Below are positions 18,827-27,127 of a stretch of DNA of 64,000 bases, in pieces. Each line of letters begins with the position of its first letter. The first letter of the stretch is position 1. The notes beneath the pieces were generated by a model. It ran no database searches. It was not told the origin of the DNA and worked only from the letters and a program-made list of their open reading frames with translations. Origin of the DNA: Pseudoalteromonas sp. H105 (lineage in GTDB: Bacteria; Pseudomonadota; Gammaproteobacteria; Enterobacterales; Alteromonadaceae); NCBI RefSeq assembly GCF_001469215.1, contig NZ_LOFH01000008.1:62001-126000 (forward strand). Direction: 5' to 3'. The position numbers were made by a program, and so were the translations under genes.

Positions 18827-21343
18827 TTATGCTTCGAGCGCTTTGCTGATTAAGCGGTCGATATACTGTTTATGTGCTTTAGTTGCTGTATCAGCACCCC
18901 ATGGCGTGCTGCTATCTGCAATTTGTGTCAGCTGATAAAGTGCTGCGGTTTTTGCTAAGTTGTCGTGCTTACTTGCTTTACCCAGACCCGCAATTGCAAT
19001 TAGCTGATTTACATATTGAATTTGTAAGTTATGGCTAATTGAGTTTGCTTCTTTACTGTCAACAAAAATACTTGCTGTTAAATCGCCCATAAACTGATTT
19101 AAGCTATATTCATTACCGTACAGTGCGGTGTCTGAAATACGCTGCATAACAGCTGGATGTAATAGTTGTGCAAGTACAGACTTTTGCATGCCTAAAATCA
19201 TTTTATGTGGTTTTGGATCTTCGTTTTTACCGTAATGATTAAAACCACGGCGTTGCTGCTGCATATAGTTATAAAGCGGTTTCATGCTACTTAGCACATC
19301 AGGCGCAAATACATTTTTCGCTAAAATTTGCATCGCTTGTTGTTGGCGTTCAAGTGGCACAGGCGTAAATGGTTTTACATCGTTATTACCACCAACTACT
19401 GCACGCTCTACATACACACCACCGATTTGACGAGAAATGACGTTAGCTTGCGCTCGGTATTGGCCAAATAGGCTGTTTGCAGAAATAAGCAGCTGTTGGT
19501 GAGATTCACCTTCAACACGTGCTGTGTCTTTTAACTCAGAGAACAGTTTGTTGATCAGCGCCATTCTGTCTGCGCCGTAAGCCGCTGGGTTTGATGACAT
19601 ATCACCAATCATTACGCGCGGGTCAATATGACGACCTGGTGCACGCATGTCATCAGCATCATTACCAAAGGTAAGTGCGTGCTCTGTTGAACGTGCAAGA
19701 ATCTGCTCTAGGCGTTGCTGCTCTGCCGCTTCATCAGCAAGTGCTGGGCTGTAACCAAATTCAATGGCCCAATCATCATATGGACCTGGTTTAGTTTGGA
19801 AAATATCACCTTGCTGCATGCCAATGGGGGCAATATTAGCTGGGGCATAATCCATGACAGAGCCTGTAACAATACCTTGTGTTTTTGATTTGTCATGTAC
19901 TTCTTTTTCATCCCACAAAATGGACGATTTCATGTTGTGGTTTAGGCCTAGAGTATGACCGACTTCATGGAGTACAAGTTGAGTTAAACCTTGGCGTAAG
20001 ATTTCTTTATCTTCTATGCTAGCACCCGTTGAAAGGCTATTGGCCAACATCATGTTTTGTTGAATTTCATGTCCTAACGAGCAATTTAATTCGCCAGTGC
20101 TAACTGGGTTGTTGCTGTGGCTCATAGTACCTTGCGTGAAGAGTGTGTCATAAATCCAACGGTTCTTCATGAATACAAACTCAAGCATGATATCTGAACC
20201 GAGTATTTCACCGGTTAATGGGTTGGCAAGTGCCGGGCCGTAGCCGCCAAATGGAGGGCGAGGTGAAGAAGTCCAACGTAATACGTTGTAATTAATGTCA
20301 CCAGCATCCCAGTCTGCATCATCAGGCTGAACTTTTACTTCGATGGCATTTTTAAAGCCCGCTTTTTCAAATGAGCTGTTCCAAGCCAATGTGGCTTCTT
20401 TTATTGTATCGCGCCACTCGAGCGGTGTGGTGTTTTCGATCCACCACGTAATAGGTTTTACAGGCTCTGATAATGCTGCGCTTGGATCTTTCTTTTGCAA
20501 GTCCCAACGTTTAATGACATCTTTGTAAGGTGCCCAGTCTGGTGAAGTCATTTGATCAAATTGATTGGTGAAATAACCAATACGTGCATCGTCAAAACGA
20601 GGTTGATAGGTGTTTTCTGGTAAAGCGACAAATGAGTGCTGTACTTTTACCGACACATTACGTGGGTCACTGACTGCGCTTGAGCCGCGAACACTTGGGT
20701 TGGCATTTTCAAATACATAATCTACAACAACATCAAGGTTATTTGAGTACGGACGCTGTTTAATAATTCGCGATTTTTTATCGCTTAATTTACCGACTTT
20801 AAAACGTTTTTTCGCGTTTTTGTCGTTCGGGTTTGGCCACGGTGAAACTTTGTGCAGTGCTTCACTTAAAAAGAGTTTATCTACCTTAAAGGCAATTTTG
20901 TCTGCTTCGTGCTTTTCAATTTTGATGCTGGCAAGTACGGCTTCGCTGATATTGGCATCGGCTGCTCTGGCAATGGCGCTGTTTTCATCAAACTGATAGC
21001 GCGGGGTTTTGCTGATAATATCAATACGGTCAAAGTATTTTCTGAATTCGATTAATTTGGTTTCACGGTATGCACCACGAAAGTGCCCAGCATCAGTAAC
21101 ACCATCAACGGTATGTGCAAAGTAAACAAACGGTGTATCAAGTTGAGATTCATTGATAACCATTAAATGATCACCTGTTTTTTCATCTTGATATAGGCTA
21201 AAAATGCCTGCAAATTCAGTTTTGCCTTTAATTAATTCAGCAATTGTTTTGTCTTTTTTATCATCTTTTTTGTCTGCAGCCAAAGCGTGGCCGCTGGTCG
21301 CTAAAGCTAAACTTAATGCTAGCGTAAGGGTGGTTAATTTCAT
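18827..21343 (-). CDS. Zinc-dependent metalloprotease (DUF5117/DUF5118 family)
   Basis: 838 aa. Signal peptide to about residue 22 (LALATSGHALAA), then a Lys-rich linker, DUF5118/5117-type beta region, and a metzincin-like catalytic site LVLHEVGHTLGLNHNMKSS (HEXXHXXGXXH) near residue 470. A downstream Met-turn candidate is GSVMDYAPANIAPIG. The length and layout fit the large periplasmic or secreted DUF5117 zinc proteases of marine Gammaproteobacteria and Bacteroidetes. Its substrate is unknown. It is a single gene ended by a strong terminator and read away from an RND efflux operon. Confidence 0.9.
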   Translation of the reverse strand: MKLTTLTLALSLALATSGHALAADKKDDKKDKTIAELIKGKTEFAGIFSLYQDEKTGDHLMVINESQLDTPFVYFAHTVDGVTDAGHFRGAYRETKLIEFRKYFDRIDIISKTPRYQFDENSAIARAADANISEAVLASIKIEKHEADKIAFKVDKLFLSEALHKVSPWPNPNDKNAKKRFKVGKLSDKKSRIIKQRPYSNNLDVVVDYVFENANPSVRGSSAVSDPRNVSVKVQHSFVALPENTYQPRFDDARIGYFTNQFDQMTSPDWAPYKDVIKRWDLQKKDPSAALSEPVKPITWWIENTTPLEWRDTIKEATLAWNSSFEKAGFKNAIEVKVQPDDADWDAGDINYNVLRWTSSPRPPFGGYGPALANPLTGEILGSDIMLEFVFMKNRWIYDTLFTQGTMSHSNNPVSTGELNCSLGHEIQQNMMLANSLSTGASIEDKEILRQGLTQLVLHEVGHTLGLNHNMKSSILWDEKEVHDKSKTQGIVTGSVMDYAPANIAPIGMQQGDIFQTKPGPYDDWAIEFGYSPALADEAAEQQRLEQILARSTEHALTFGNDADDMRAPGRHIDPRVMIGDMSSNPAAYGADRMALINKLFSELKDTARVEGESHQQLLISANSLFGQYRAQANVISRQIGGVYVERAVVGGNNDVKPFTPVPLERQQQAMQILAKNVFAPDVLSSMKPLYNYMQQQRRGFNHYGKNEDPKPHKMILGMQKSVLAQLLHPAVMQRISDTALYGNEYSLNQFMGDLTASIFVDSKEANSISHNLQIQYVNQLIAIAGLGKASKHDNLAKTAALYQLTQIADSSTPWGADTATKAHKQYIDRLISKALEA

Positions 21344-21595
21344 TTTCTGCTCTTTTTCGGCTAGTTAAAATCATGTTAAGTGTACCGAACTTAGTATTAT
21401 AAAAAACAAATCTAAGATGAAAGGGGCACTTTATGAGTTATCTAATTGAATTTTATAAATTGTTTTTTTGTATCAAAATATAACAAGCGACTAATATAAG
21501 TGAGTGGGTTTTGTAACAGTTACTTACAAATGTCACGTTAATGTTTCATCGAGCTCTGTTATTATGGTCCCAGTAAAAAATTAAGGAGATTAATT

Positions 21596-22774
21596 ATGCG
21601 AACAACGTTACTTAAAGGGATACTTCCTTTTGTGATACTGGGTTTCGGTATTGCAGGGTTTATGGCAATCAACGCCATTGCACAAGAATCAGAAAAAAAA
21701 GAGATAGTTGATACGCGCCCTACGGTGGAGGTTGAGCCTGTTGCCGCTAATAACCACCAGGTAGTTATTAATAGCTATGGTGAAGTTAAGCCGTTGGAAA
21801 GTACACGTTTATCCGCTCAAGTTTCTGGTGAAGTAGTGAGTTGGCACCCTAATTTTGTTACCGGTGGCATTGTTGCGCGTGGCGAGACTTTGTTTACCAT
21901 TGAAAAAGGCAATTATGAAGCCGCATTACTACAAGCTGAGGCTGAACTGGCGCAAGCGCAAGCACAATTAATAGAAGAGCAAGCACAAGCGAAAGTGGCT
22001 GAAGATGAAGCAAAGCGTTTTCCAAATAAAGAACGCACCGCGCTATTTTTACGAGAGCCGCAAGTGCTCAGTGCACAAGCGTCGGTCAAATCAGCGCAAG
22101 CACGTTTGAAGCGTGCTCAACGAGATTTAGATAATTGTGAAGTAACCGCGCCTTATGATGCGCTTATTGTAAGCAGAGAAATTGGTGTTGGTCAGTATAT
22201 TAATATGGGTTCACAAGTTGCTGAGCTGAATAATATTGAAACTGCAGAAGTCATTATTCCGATCGCAGGTTTTGATAGTGTATTTTTACCAGAGCGCGTT
22301 AAAGGTGTGAAAGCCACCGTGATAAAGTCTGGCTTGCATGGCTTTAGTCGCGAAGCGCAAATCGACCGTGATTTAGGGATTGTAGATACGGCAACACGCA
22401 TGAGTAGTTTAGTTGTTCGCATTAATGACCCATATGGATTAACGAATAAGCACCCTGCGATTAAATTTGGCACCTATGTGCAAGTTAATTTTGCAGGCGC
22501 CATGCTTGAAAATATTTATCGTTTACCACAAGAATTGGTGAATAACCAAACAGTCTGGATTGTGAACGCTGAGCAGCAGCTGGAGTCACGTAAAGTAAGC
22601 GTCATTCGTGAAGAGGGTGAGTATTTTTACATCAGTGATGGTTTAGAAGCCGACGACAGACTGGTTGTGACGCTACCTGAATACCCGCAAAAAGGCATGG
22701 CGGTCAAAATTGCAGGTATGGCTGATGTCAAACAAAATGAGGCACTGCAAAGTGCTGACACAGAAAAGCTTTAA
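21596..22774 (+). CDS. RND efflux periplasmic adaptor (membrane fusion protein)
   Basis: 392 aa; AAGGAG lies 8 nt before the ATG. An N-terminal membrane anchor/signal (GILPFVILGFGIAGFMAINA) is followed by a lipoyl/barrel-sandwich half (STRLSAQVSGEVVSWHPNFV), an alpha-helical hairpin rich in Ala/Gln/Glu (about 100-180), the second lipoyl half (CEVTAPYDALIVSREIGVGQ) and a beta-barrel domain. It bridges the inner-membrane pump to an outer-membrane channel, which is not encoded nearby. It lies 15 bp before the pump gene in one operon. Confidence 0.93.
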   Translation: MRTTLLKGILPFVILGFGIAGFMAINAIAQESEKKEIVDTRPTVEVEPVAANNHQVVINSYGEVKPLESTRLSAQVSGEVVSWHPNFVTGGIVARGETLFTIEKGNYEAALLQAEAELAQAQAQLIEEQAQAKVAEDEAKRFPNKERTALFLREPQVLSAQASVKSAQARLKRAQRDLDNCEVTAPYDALIVSREIGVGQYINMGSQVAELNNIETAEVIIPIAGFDSVFLPERVKGVKATVIKSGLHGFSREAQIDRDLGIVDTATRMSSLVVRINDPYGLTNKHPAIKFGTYVQVNFAGAMLENIYRLPQELVNNQTVWIVNAEQQLESRKVSVIREEGEYFYISDGLEADDRLVVTLPEYPQKGMAVKIAGMADVKQNEALQSADTEKL

Positions 22775-22789
22775 TAGGGTGACTGCGTT

Positions 22790-25700
22790 ATGAATAACAC
22801 TGAACTACCCAGCTCTGAGCAACCACAAGCTGCTCCAAAACACGAAAAGCAAACAGGTATCATAGCCTACTTTGCTAATAACTCAGTTGCAGCTAATCTG
22901 ATGATGTTCTTCATTATTATCATGGGTGTTATTAGCTTCTTTACAATGCAACGTCAGATGTTTCCAAACGTTGAGATTAATTATATTTCTATCAATGCAA
23001 ATTATCCTGGGGCATCACCACAGGAAATGGAAGAAAGCATTTTAATTAAGATTGAAGAGTCGTTAAAAGACATCACTGAAATTAAGAAAGGGGTGTATCG
23101 CTCTTTTCGTAACGGCGGCAGTGCGCAGTTAGAAATTAATACAGATGCTGAGTTAAGCGAAGTACTTGATAAGGTGAAATTACGCATTGATGGTATTGCT
23201 ACGTTCCCTGCGGGCATGGAGCCAGTCACCATAAGTCAGATTGAGTTTCGCCAAGATGTTATTGGTATGACACTGGTTGCTGACCTACCGCTGAAGGAAC
23301 TTAAACCGATTGCTAATCGCATTGAAGATGAGCTGTTGCAACTATCAAACGTGTCGCTGGTGGTGAATGATGTGCCTCTTGATGAAATTGCGATTGAGAT
23401 CGAACCCGATACATTACGCCAATATAACTTAACATTAAACGATGTTGCTGCTGCAATACGTCGTTATTCAGCTAACTTTTCAGCGGGCCAGTTGAAAACC
23501 GACGCAGGTGTTATTTCGGTTCGTGTCGAGAACCAGTTTTACTCAGGTGAAGAGTTTCGCCAAATCCCCGTTAAAATAGGCAGTAATGGCGCAAAAGTGT
23601 TGTTACAAGATATCGCCATCATTAAAGATCAATTCACTGAGGGTGAGCGATACTTCAAATTTAATGGTGAGAATGCGGTTTATTTATCTGTAAAAGCAAC
23701 TGAAGATCAGAACATGATTCCTGTTGCAGAGTCAGTGAAAGCCTATATTGATCAAAAGAATAAAAATTTGCCATTAGGTGTGCGTTTAGTGCCGCTAATG
23801 GACATGACTTACTACCTGAATGCTCGTTTAGATATGATGCTGTCAAACCTTTTACAAGGTGCTGTGCTCGTTGCCATTATGTTATCTATCTTCTTGCGTT
23901 TTAAGCTCGCTTTGTGGGTTATGATTGGCCTGCCAGTGTGCTTCCTCGGTGCGATGATGATGATGCCATTATTTGGTGTGACCATTAATATTATTTCATT
24001 ATTTGCATTCATTATGGTGCTAGGGATTGTGGTGGATGACGCCATTGTCATCGGTGAAAGTGCCTATACCGAAATAGAGAAAAAAGGCGGCGGAGTGGTC
24101 AATGTCGTTAATGGCGCTAAACGTGTTGCAACGCCTGCCACATTTGGTGTTTTAACAACCATTGCCGTATTTGCTCCATTCACACTATCAAGCGGTCCAG
24201 AAAGTGCGTTCTTTTTTGGTATCGCCGTTATCGTGATCTTGTGCTTAATCTTTAGCTTAATTGAATCAAAACTCATATTACCAGCTCATATCGCACATAC
24301 TCATTTTGCTCCTATTAACCCCAATGGTTGGCGAGCGCGCTTTAATAAACGCTTCTTTGGTTTTGTTAATGGGCCCTACAAACGCTTTGTTGAGCGCTGT
24401 GTCGAGTGGCGTTGGGCTGTGTTGTTCTCGTTTATTGCGTTGCTTATTTTGACCTTTGGACTGATTTCATCAAACCAAGTTCGAACAGTGCCAACACCAA
24501 AAGTCCCACACGATTTCCCGCAAATTAATTTAGAGATGAATGATAACGCCTCTGATATTCAAACCATTAACGCGATTCGTGAAATTGAAGCCATGGTGCT
24601 TGATGTGGATAAACAAACTGAGCGCGAATTTGGTCAAAAAATAGTGCGTGATATATTGGTCTTTAACCGAGGCCGTACAGAAGCGCAATTACTTGCGCCG
24701 CTCGTTGAGGAAGATCTACGCCCATATAATGCGTTTGAGTTATCGCGAAGATGGCGCGAAGCGATGCCAAATATCGCAGGTCTTAAATCGCTGACTATTC
24801 AAGATGATGTAAATGGTGGCGGGGGTAACGGTGAGTTTGGTTATTTACTCTTTGGCTCAGATATTGATACGTTAAATGAAGCGGGTCGTCGCTTTATTCA
24901 GCTATTACAGCAGCAAGAAGGGTTATTCGATATTAGTTCAACAATCGATCCTGCAAGCAAAGAAGTACAGATGAGCCTCAAACCTGTTGCGTATGATTTG
25001 GGCTTAGATCTTGCGTCAATTGCAAACCAAGTCGGTGCTAGTTTTTACGGTGGCGAAGCGCAGCGTGTTATTCGTGGCGGCGAAGAAGTACGTGTAATGG
25101 TGCGCTACCCTAAATTAACGCGCGAAGCGTTTTCATCGCTTAAACATGCGGTAGTAACAACACCGCAAGGGAAAGAGGTTTTACTTGGTGATGTGGTCGA
25201 GTTGACCGAAAAACCAGGTATTAGCTATATTCGCCGTGAAGGTGGCTACCGTACGGTTTATATTTACGGCAGTATTGATGAAGAAGTCATTGAGCCAGGT
25301 GAAGTCGTTAAGCAGGTAAAAGAAAACCTATTACCGCAGTTAAAAGAAGAATACCCAAGCGTTAAGTCTGAGCTCGGTGGTGCTATTGAGGAACAGCAAG
25401 CACAAGCCAACGAACAAATTATGTTTTTCATTGGCGGCATGTTCTTGGTGTATATTTTACTCGCAGTACCTTTAAAAAGTTACTCGCAGCCATTAATTGT
25501 TATGTCGGTTATTCCATTTAGTTTAACGGGGGCAATTTGGGGGCATTACTGGTTTGGTTTAGATATTAGTTTAATGTCTGGCTTTGGTTTAATTGCAGCT
25601 GCAGGGGTTGTGATTAATGACTCCCTCGTCATGACTGACTTTGTTAACCAAGCACGCCGTGGTGGAGTGAGTGTGAAAGAAGCGGTTATTGAAGCAGGCT

Positions 25701-25960
25701 GCGCGCGCTTTAGACCGATCTTACTTACATCAATTACGACATTTGCGGGTGTTTTACCTATTATGTTTGAAACCAGCTTACAAGCAAAGTTTGTTATTCC
25801 AATGGCGGTTGCCCTTGGCTTTGCCGTGATGTTCGCAACCCTGATAACTCTCCTGTTAGTACCATGTTTGTACATTATACTCAGTGATATTCGCAGGATA
25901 TTTAGAGGGATATTTAATAAAGTTAAAGGCCTGTTTCAGCGTAAAAAGCAACTCGCCTAA
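22790..25960 (+). CDS. RND-family efflux pump, inner-membrane permease
   Basis: 1056 aa. Hallmarks: N-terminal TM1 after about residue 28 (NNSVAANLMMFFIIIMGVIS), a large periplasmic loop starting PNVEINYISINANYPGASPQ, TM2-TM6 with the proton-relay pair in VLGIVVDDAIVIGESAY, a second periplasmic loop, and a second set of six TM helices with AAAGVVINDSLVMTDFVNQA. It couples proton influx to export of small molecules. Sequence style is of the uncharacterised HAE1-like group seen with lone adaptors, not classical AcrB; substrate cannot be deduced. Confidence 0.93.
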   Translation: MNNTELPSSEQPQAAPKHEKQTGIIAYFANNSVAANLMMFFIIIMGVISFFTMQRQMFPNVEINYISINANYPGASPQEMEESILIKIEESLKDITEIKKGVYRSFRNGGSAQLEINTDAELSEVLDKVKLRIDGIATFPAGMEPVTISQIEFRQDVIGMTLVADLPLKELKPIANRIEDELLQLSNVSLVVNDVPLDEIAIEIEPDTLRQYNLTLNDVAAAIRRYSANFSAGQLKTDAGVISVRVENQFYSGEEFRQIPVKIGSNGAKVLLQDIAIIKDQFTEGERYFKFNGENAVYLSVKATEDQNMIPVAESVKAYIDQKNKNLPLGVRLVPLMDMTYYLNARLDMMLSNLLQGAVLVAIMLSIFLRFKLALWVMIGLPVCFLGAMMMMPLFGVTINIISLFAFIMVLGIVVDDAIVIGESAYTEIEKKGGGVVNVVNGAKRVATPATFGVLTTIAVFAPFTLSSGPESAFFFGIAVIVILCLIFSLIESKLILPAHIAHTHFAPINPNGWRARFNKRFFGFVNGPYKRFVERCVEWRWAVLFSFIALLILTFGLISSNQVRTVPTPKVPHDFPQINLEMNDNASDIQTINAIREIEAMVLDVDKQTEREFGQKIVRDILVFNRGRTEAQLLAPLVEEDLRPYNAFELSRRWREAMPNIAGLKSLTIQDDVNGGGGNGEFGYLLFGSDIDTLNEAGRRFIQLLQQQEGLFDISSTIDPASKEVQMSLKPVAYDLGLDLASIANQVGASFYGGEAQRVIRGGEEVRVMVRYPKLTREAFSSLKHAVVTTPQGKEVLLGDVVELTEKPGISYIRREGGYRTVYIYGSIDEEVIEPGEVVKQVKENLLPQLKEEYPSVKSELGGAIEEQQAQANEQIMFFIGGMFLVYILLAVPLKSYSQPLIVMSVIPFSLTGAIWGHYWFGLDISLMSGFGLIAAAGVVINDSLVMTDFVNQARRGGVSVKEAVIEAGCARFRPILLTSITTFAGVLPIMFETSLQAKFVIPMAVALGFAVMFATLITLLLVPCLYIILSDIRRIFRGIFNKVKGLFQRKKQLA

Positions 25961-25985
25961 CGTATTTATTAACAGCGAGTAAGAT

Positions 25986-26014
25986 AAAAGCCAGTGCATT
26001 TTGTACTGGCTTTT
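25986..26014 (+). terminator. Intrinsic terminator after the RND operon
   Basis: AAAAGCCAGT / ACTGGCTTTT stem with a 9-nt loop followed by six T residues, 25 bp after the pump stop codon. Confidence 0.85.
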
Positions 26015-26046
26015 TTGTTTTTATCAGTTTTAAGTGTTGGATTTTA

Positions 26047-26199
26047 TATACTCAAACCACCTCAAGATGCAGAGTTCAGCGTTTCATAGGGGCTCAATAT
26101 CAAGGCGTTACTTTGCAACAATGGGAGTCCCTTTTAAGCAATAACAACGATGAGAGTTAATGCCAACTGAAACTCGCACCTTGAGATGACTTGGGTATA
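26047..26199. repeat. 153-bp MITE-like intergenic element with 24-bp terminal inverted repeats
   Basis: The left end (26047-26070, TATACTCAAACCACCTCAAG...) and the reverse complement of the right end (26176-26199, TATACCCAAGTCATCTCAAG...) agree at most of 24 positions and both begin TATA. The interior has no ORF. This has the form of a small non-autonomous element or ERIC-like palindromic repeat. Whether it is repeated elsewhere in the genome cannot be seen here. Confidence 0.6.
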
Positions 26200-26226
26200 G
26201 TTGATTACATTCTTTTGTTTGATATT

Positions 26227-26357
26227 TGTGTAGTGGGGCACTATACTCCAATTGTTTTGGCAAACTAGTCGAAAGGTTAGGACGCAAAGTTTCCGGTCTA
26301 AGGTTTTAACACTAAGATAGCGGGGCTGCTACACATAGTTTATTACTTCAATGTGTA
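26227..26357 (+). ncRNA. Cyclic di-GMP-I (GEMM-I) riboswitch
   Basis: The core has the GEMM-I signature: GGCAAAC, a hairpin closed by a GAAA tetraloop (CTAGTC GAAA GGTTAG), GGACGCAAAG, TCCGG..CTAA, and ATAGCGGGG near 26317-26325. A closing stem P1 forms between TGTGTAG (26227-26233) and CTACACA (26329-26335). The 3' strand can instead pair with ATGTGTA at 26351-26357 (TACACAT/ATGTGTA), a mutually exclusive fold that looks like the expression switch. Vibrio uses this riboswitch class upstream of gbpA; here it also precedes a GbpA-like ORF, 77 bp from the last switch base to the first candidate start codon. Confidence 0.88.
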
Positions 26358-26433
26358 CCTGCGTCCGTAAAAAGTATTTCTTTTGTCCTTTAAATGTTAG
26401 ATAGTACCTATTAAGTGTTATTAAGGTGTCGCT

Positions 26434-27009
26434 TTGTTTATGCATTCGTCATTGACCTGCGGAGAGTGGTCGACAATAGGTTGCTTAAATCATCATACCC
26501 GCTTATTTGTGGGAGATATGGTGACGGTGACTTTTTATGACGCGCAAGGAGAGCTAGTCGATTTATCATTTGATTATAAGATTACCAGTAGTGAGCAAGG
26601 TGAGCCGCAAAGCTGGCCGCGATATATAGCTGAACATATCAATATGTATATTCCACTCGTGGAAGCAGGCAAAATGACGGAGCATGGCTTGATCGTTGCT
26701 TATCGATCTAATCAGATTTATGCGCTTAAAGGGTCGGGAATTATAAACGCCGAACTGACCTTCCACTGTATCGCTCAATGTGACGACTGGAAAAAAGATG
26801 AGCCTGCTTATGATTATGTTTATCCTAATAAAAGTTGCGATTATAATGCTGGCGTTAAAGTGTTACAGCCTAAAACGGGTAAGATCTACAGATGTAAACC
26901 GTGGCCGTTTGATCAATTTTGTAAGGTAAAAGAAGAAAATAACCCACTTTATGAGCCCGGTGTAGGACAAAGTTGGGGTTTAGCATGGCAACAAGTGTCG
27001 TGTAATTAA
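26434..27009 (+). CDS. Truncated GbpA-like chitin-binding protein lacking the LPMO domain
   Basis: About 190 aa from a TTG at 26434 (AAGG 9 nt upstream) or the ATG at 26440. There is no signal peptide. Residues from about 22 (RLFVGDMVTVTFYDAQGELV) to about 110 match GbpA domain 2, and the C-terminal 45 residues (GKIYRCKPWPFDQFC, then EPGVGQSWGLAWQQV) match the C-terminal chitin-binding module. The N-terminal AA10 lytic polysaccharide monooxygenase domain and secretion signal of normal GbpA proteins (about 480 aa) are missing. It is either a dead remnant after a deletion or a cytoplasmic leftover; the riboswitch in front is intact. Pseudogene status is likely but not proven. Confidence 0.75.
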   Translation: MFMHSSLTCGEWSTIGCLNHHTRLFVGDMVTVTFYDAQGELVDLSFDYKITSSEQGEPQSWPRYIAEHINMYIPLVEAGKMTEHGLIVAYRSNQIYALKGSGIINAELTFHCIAQCDDWKKDEPAYDYVYPNKSCDYNAGVKVLQPKTGKIYRCKPWPFDQFCKVKEENNPLYEPGVGQSWGLAWQQVSCN

Positions 27010-27042
27010 ACAGTTCCCTCTGATGCTATTTAGCATTTTCAT

Positions 27043-27069
27043 GCCCACTCATTTTGAGTGGGCTTTTTT
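27043..27069 (+). terminator. Intrinsic terminator
   Basis: GCCCACTCA / TGAGTGGGC with a TTT loop and six T residues after it. Its presence argues that the following protease gene starts further downstream than the first in-frame Met. Confidence 0.88.
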
Positions 27070-27127
27070 ATACGTATTTAAAAAATATGGTAAACTGAGC
27101 CTAACAAAAACTTTTACTGGTTCAGCT

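Noticed and set aside
27023..27127. Extending oligopeptidase B upstream to an in-frame Met near 27023
   Set aside because: The extension would span a strong intrinsic terminator and adds no family residues.
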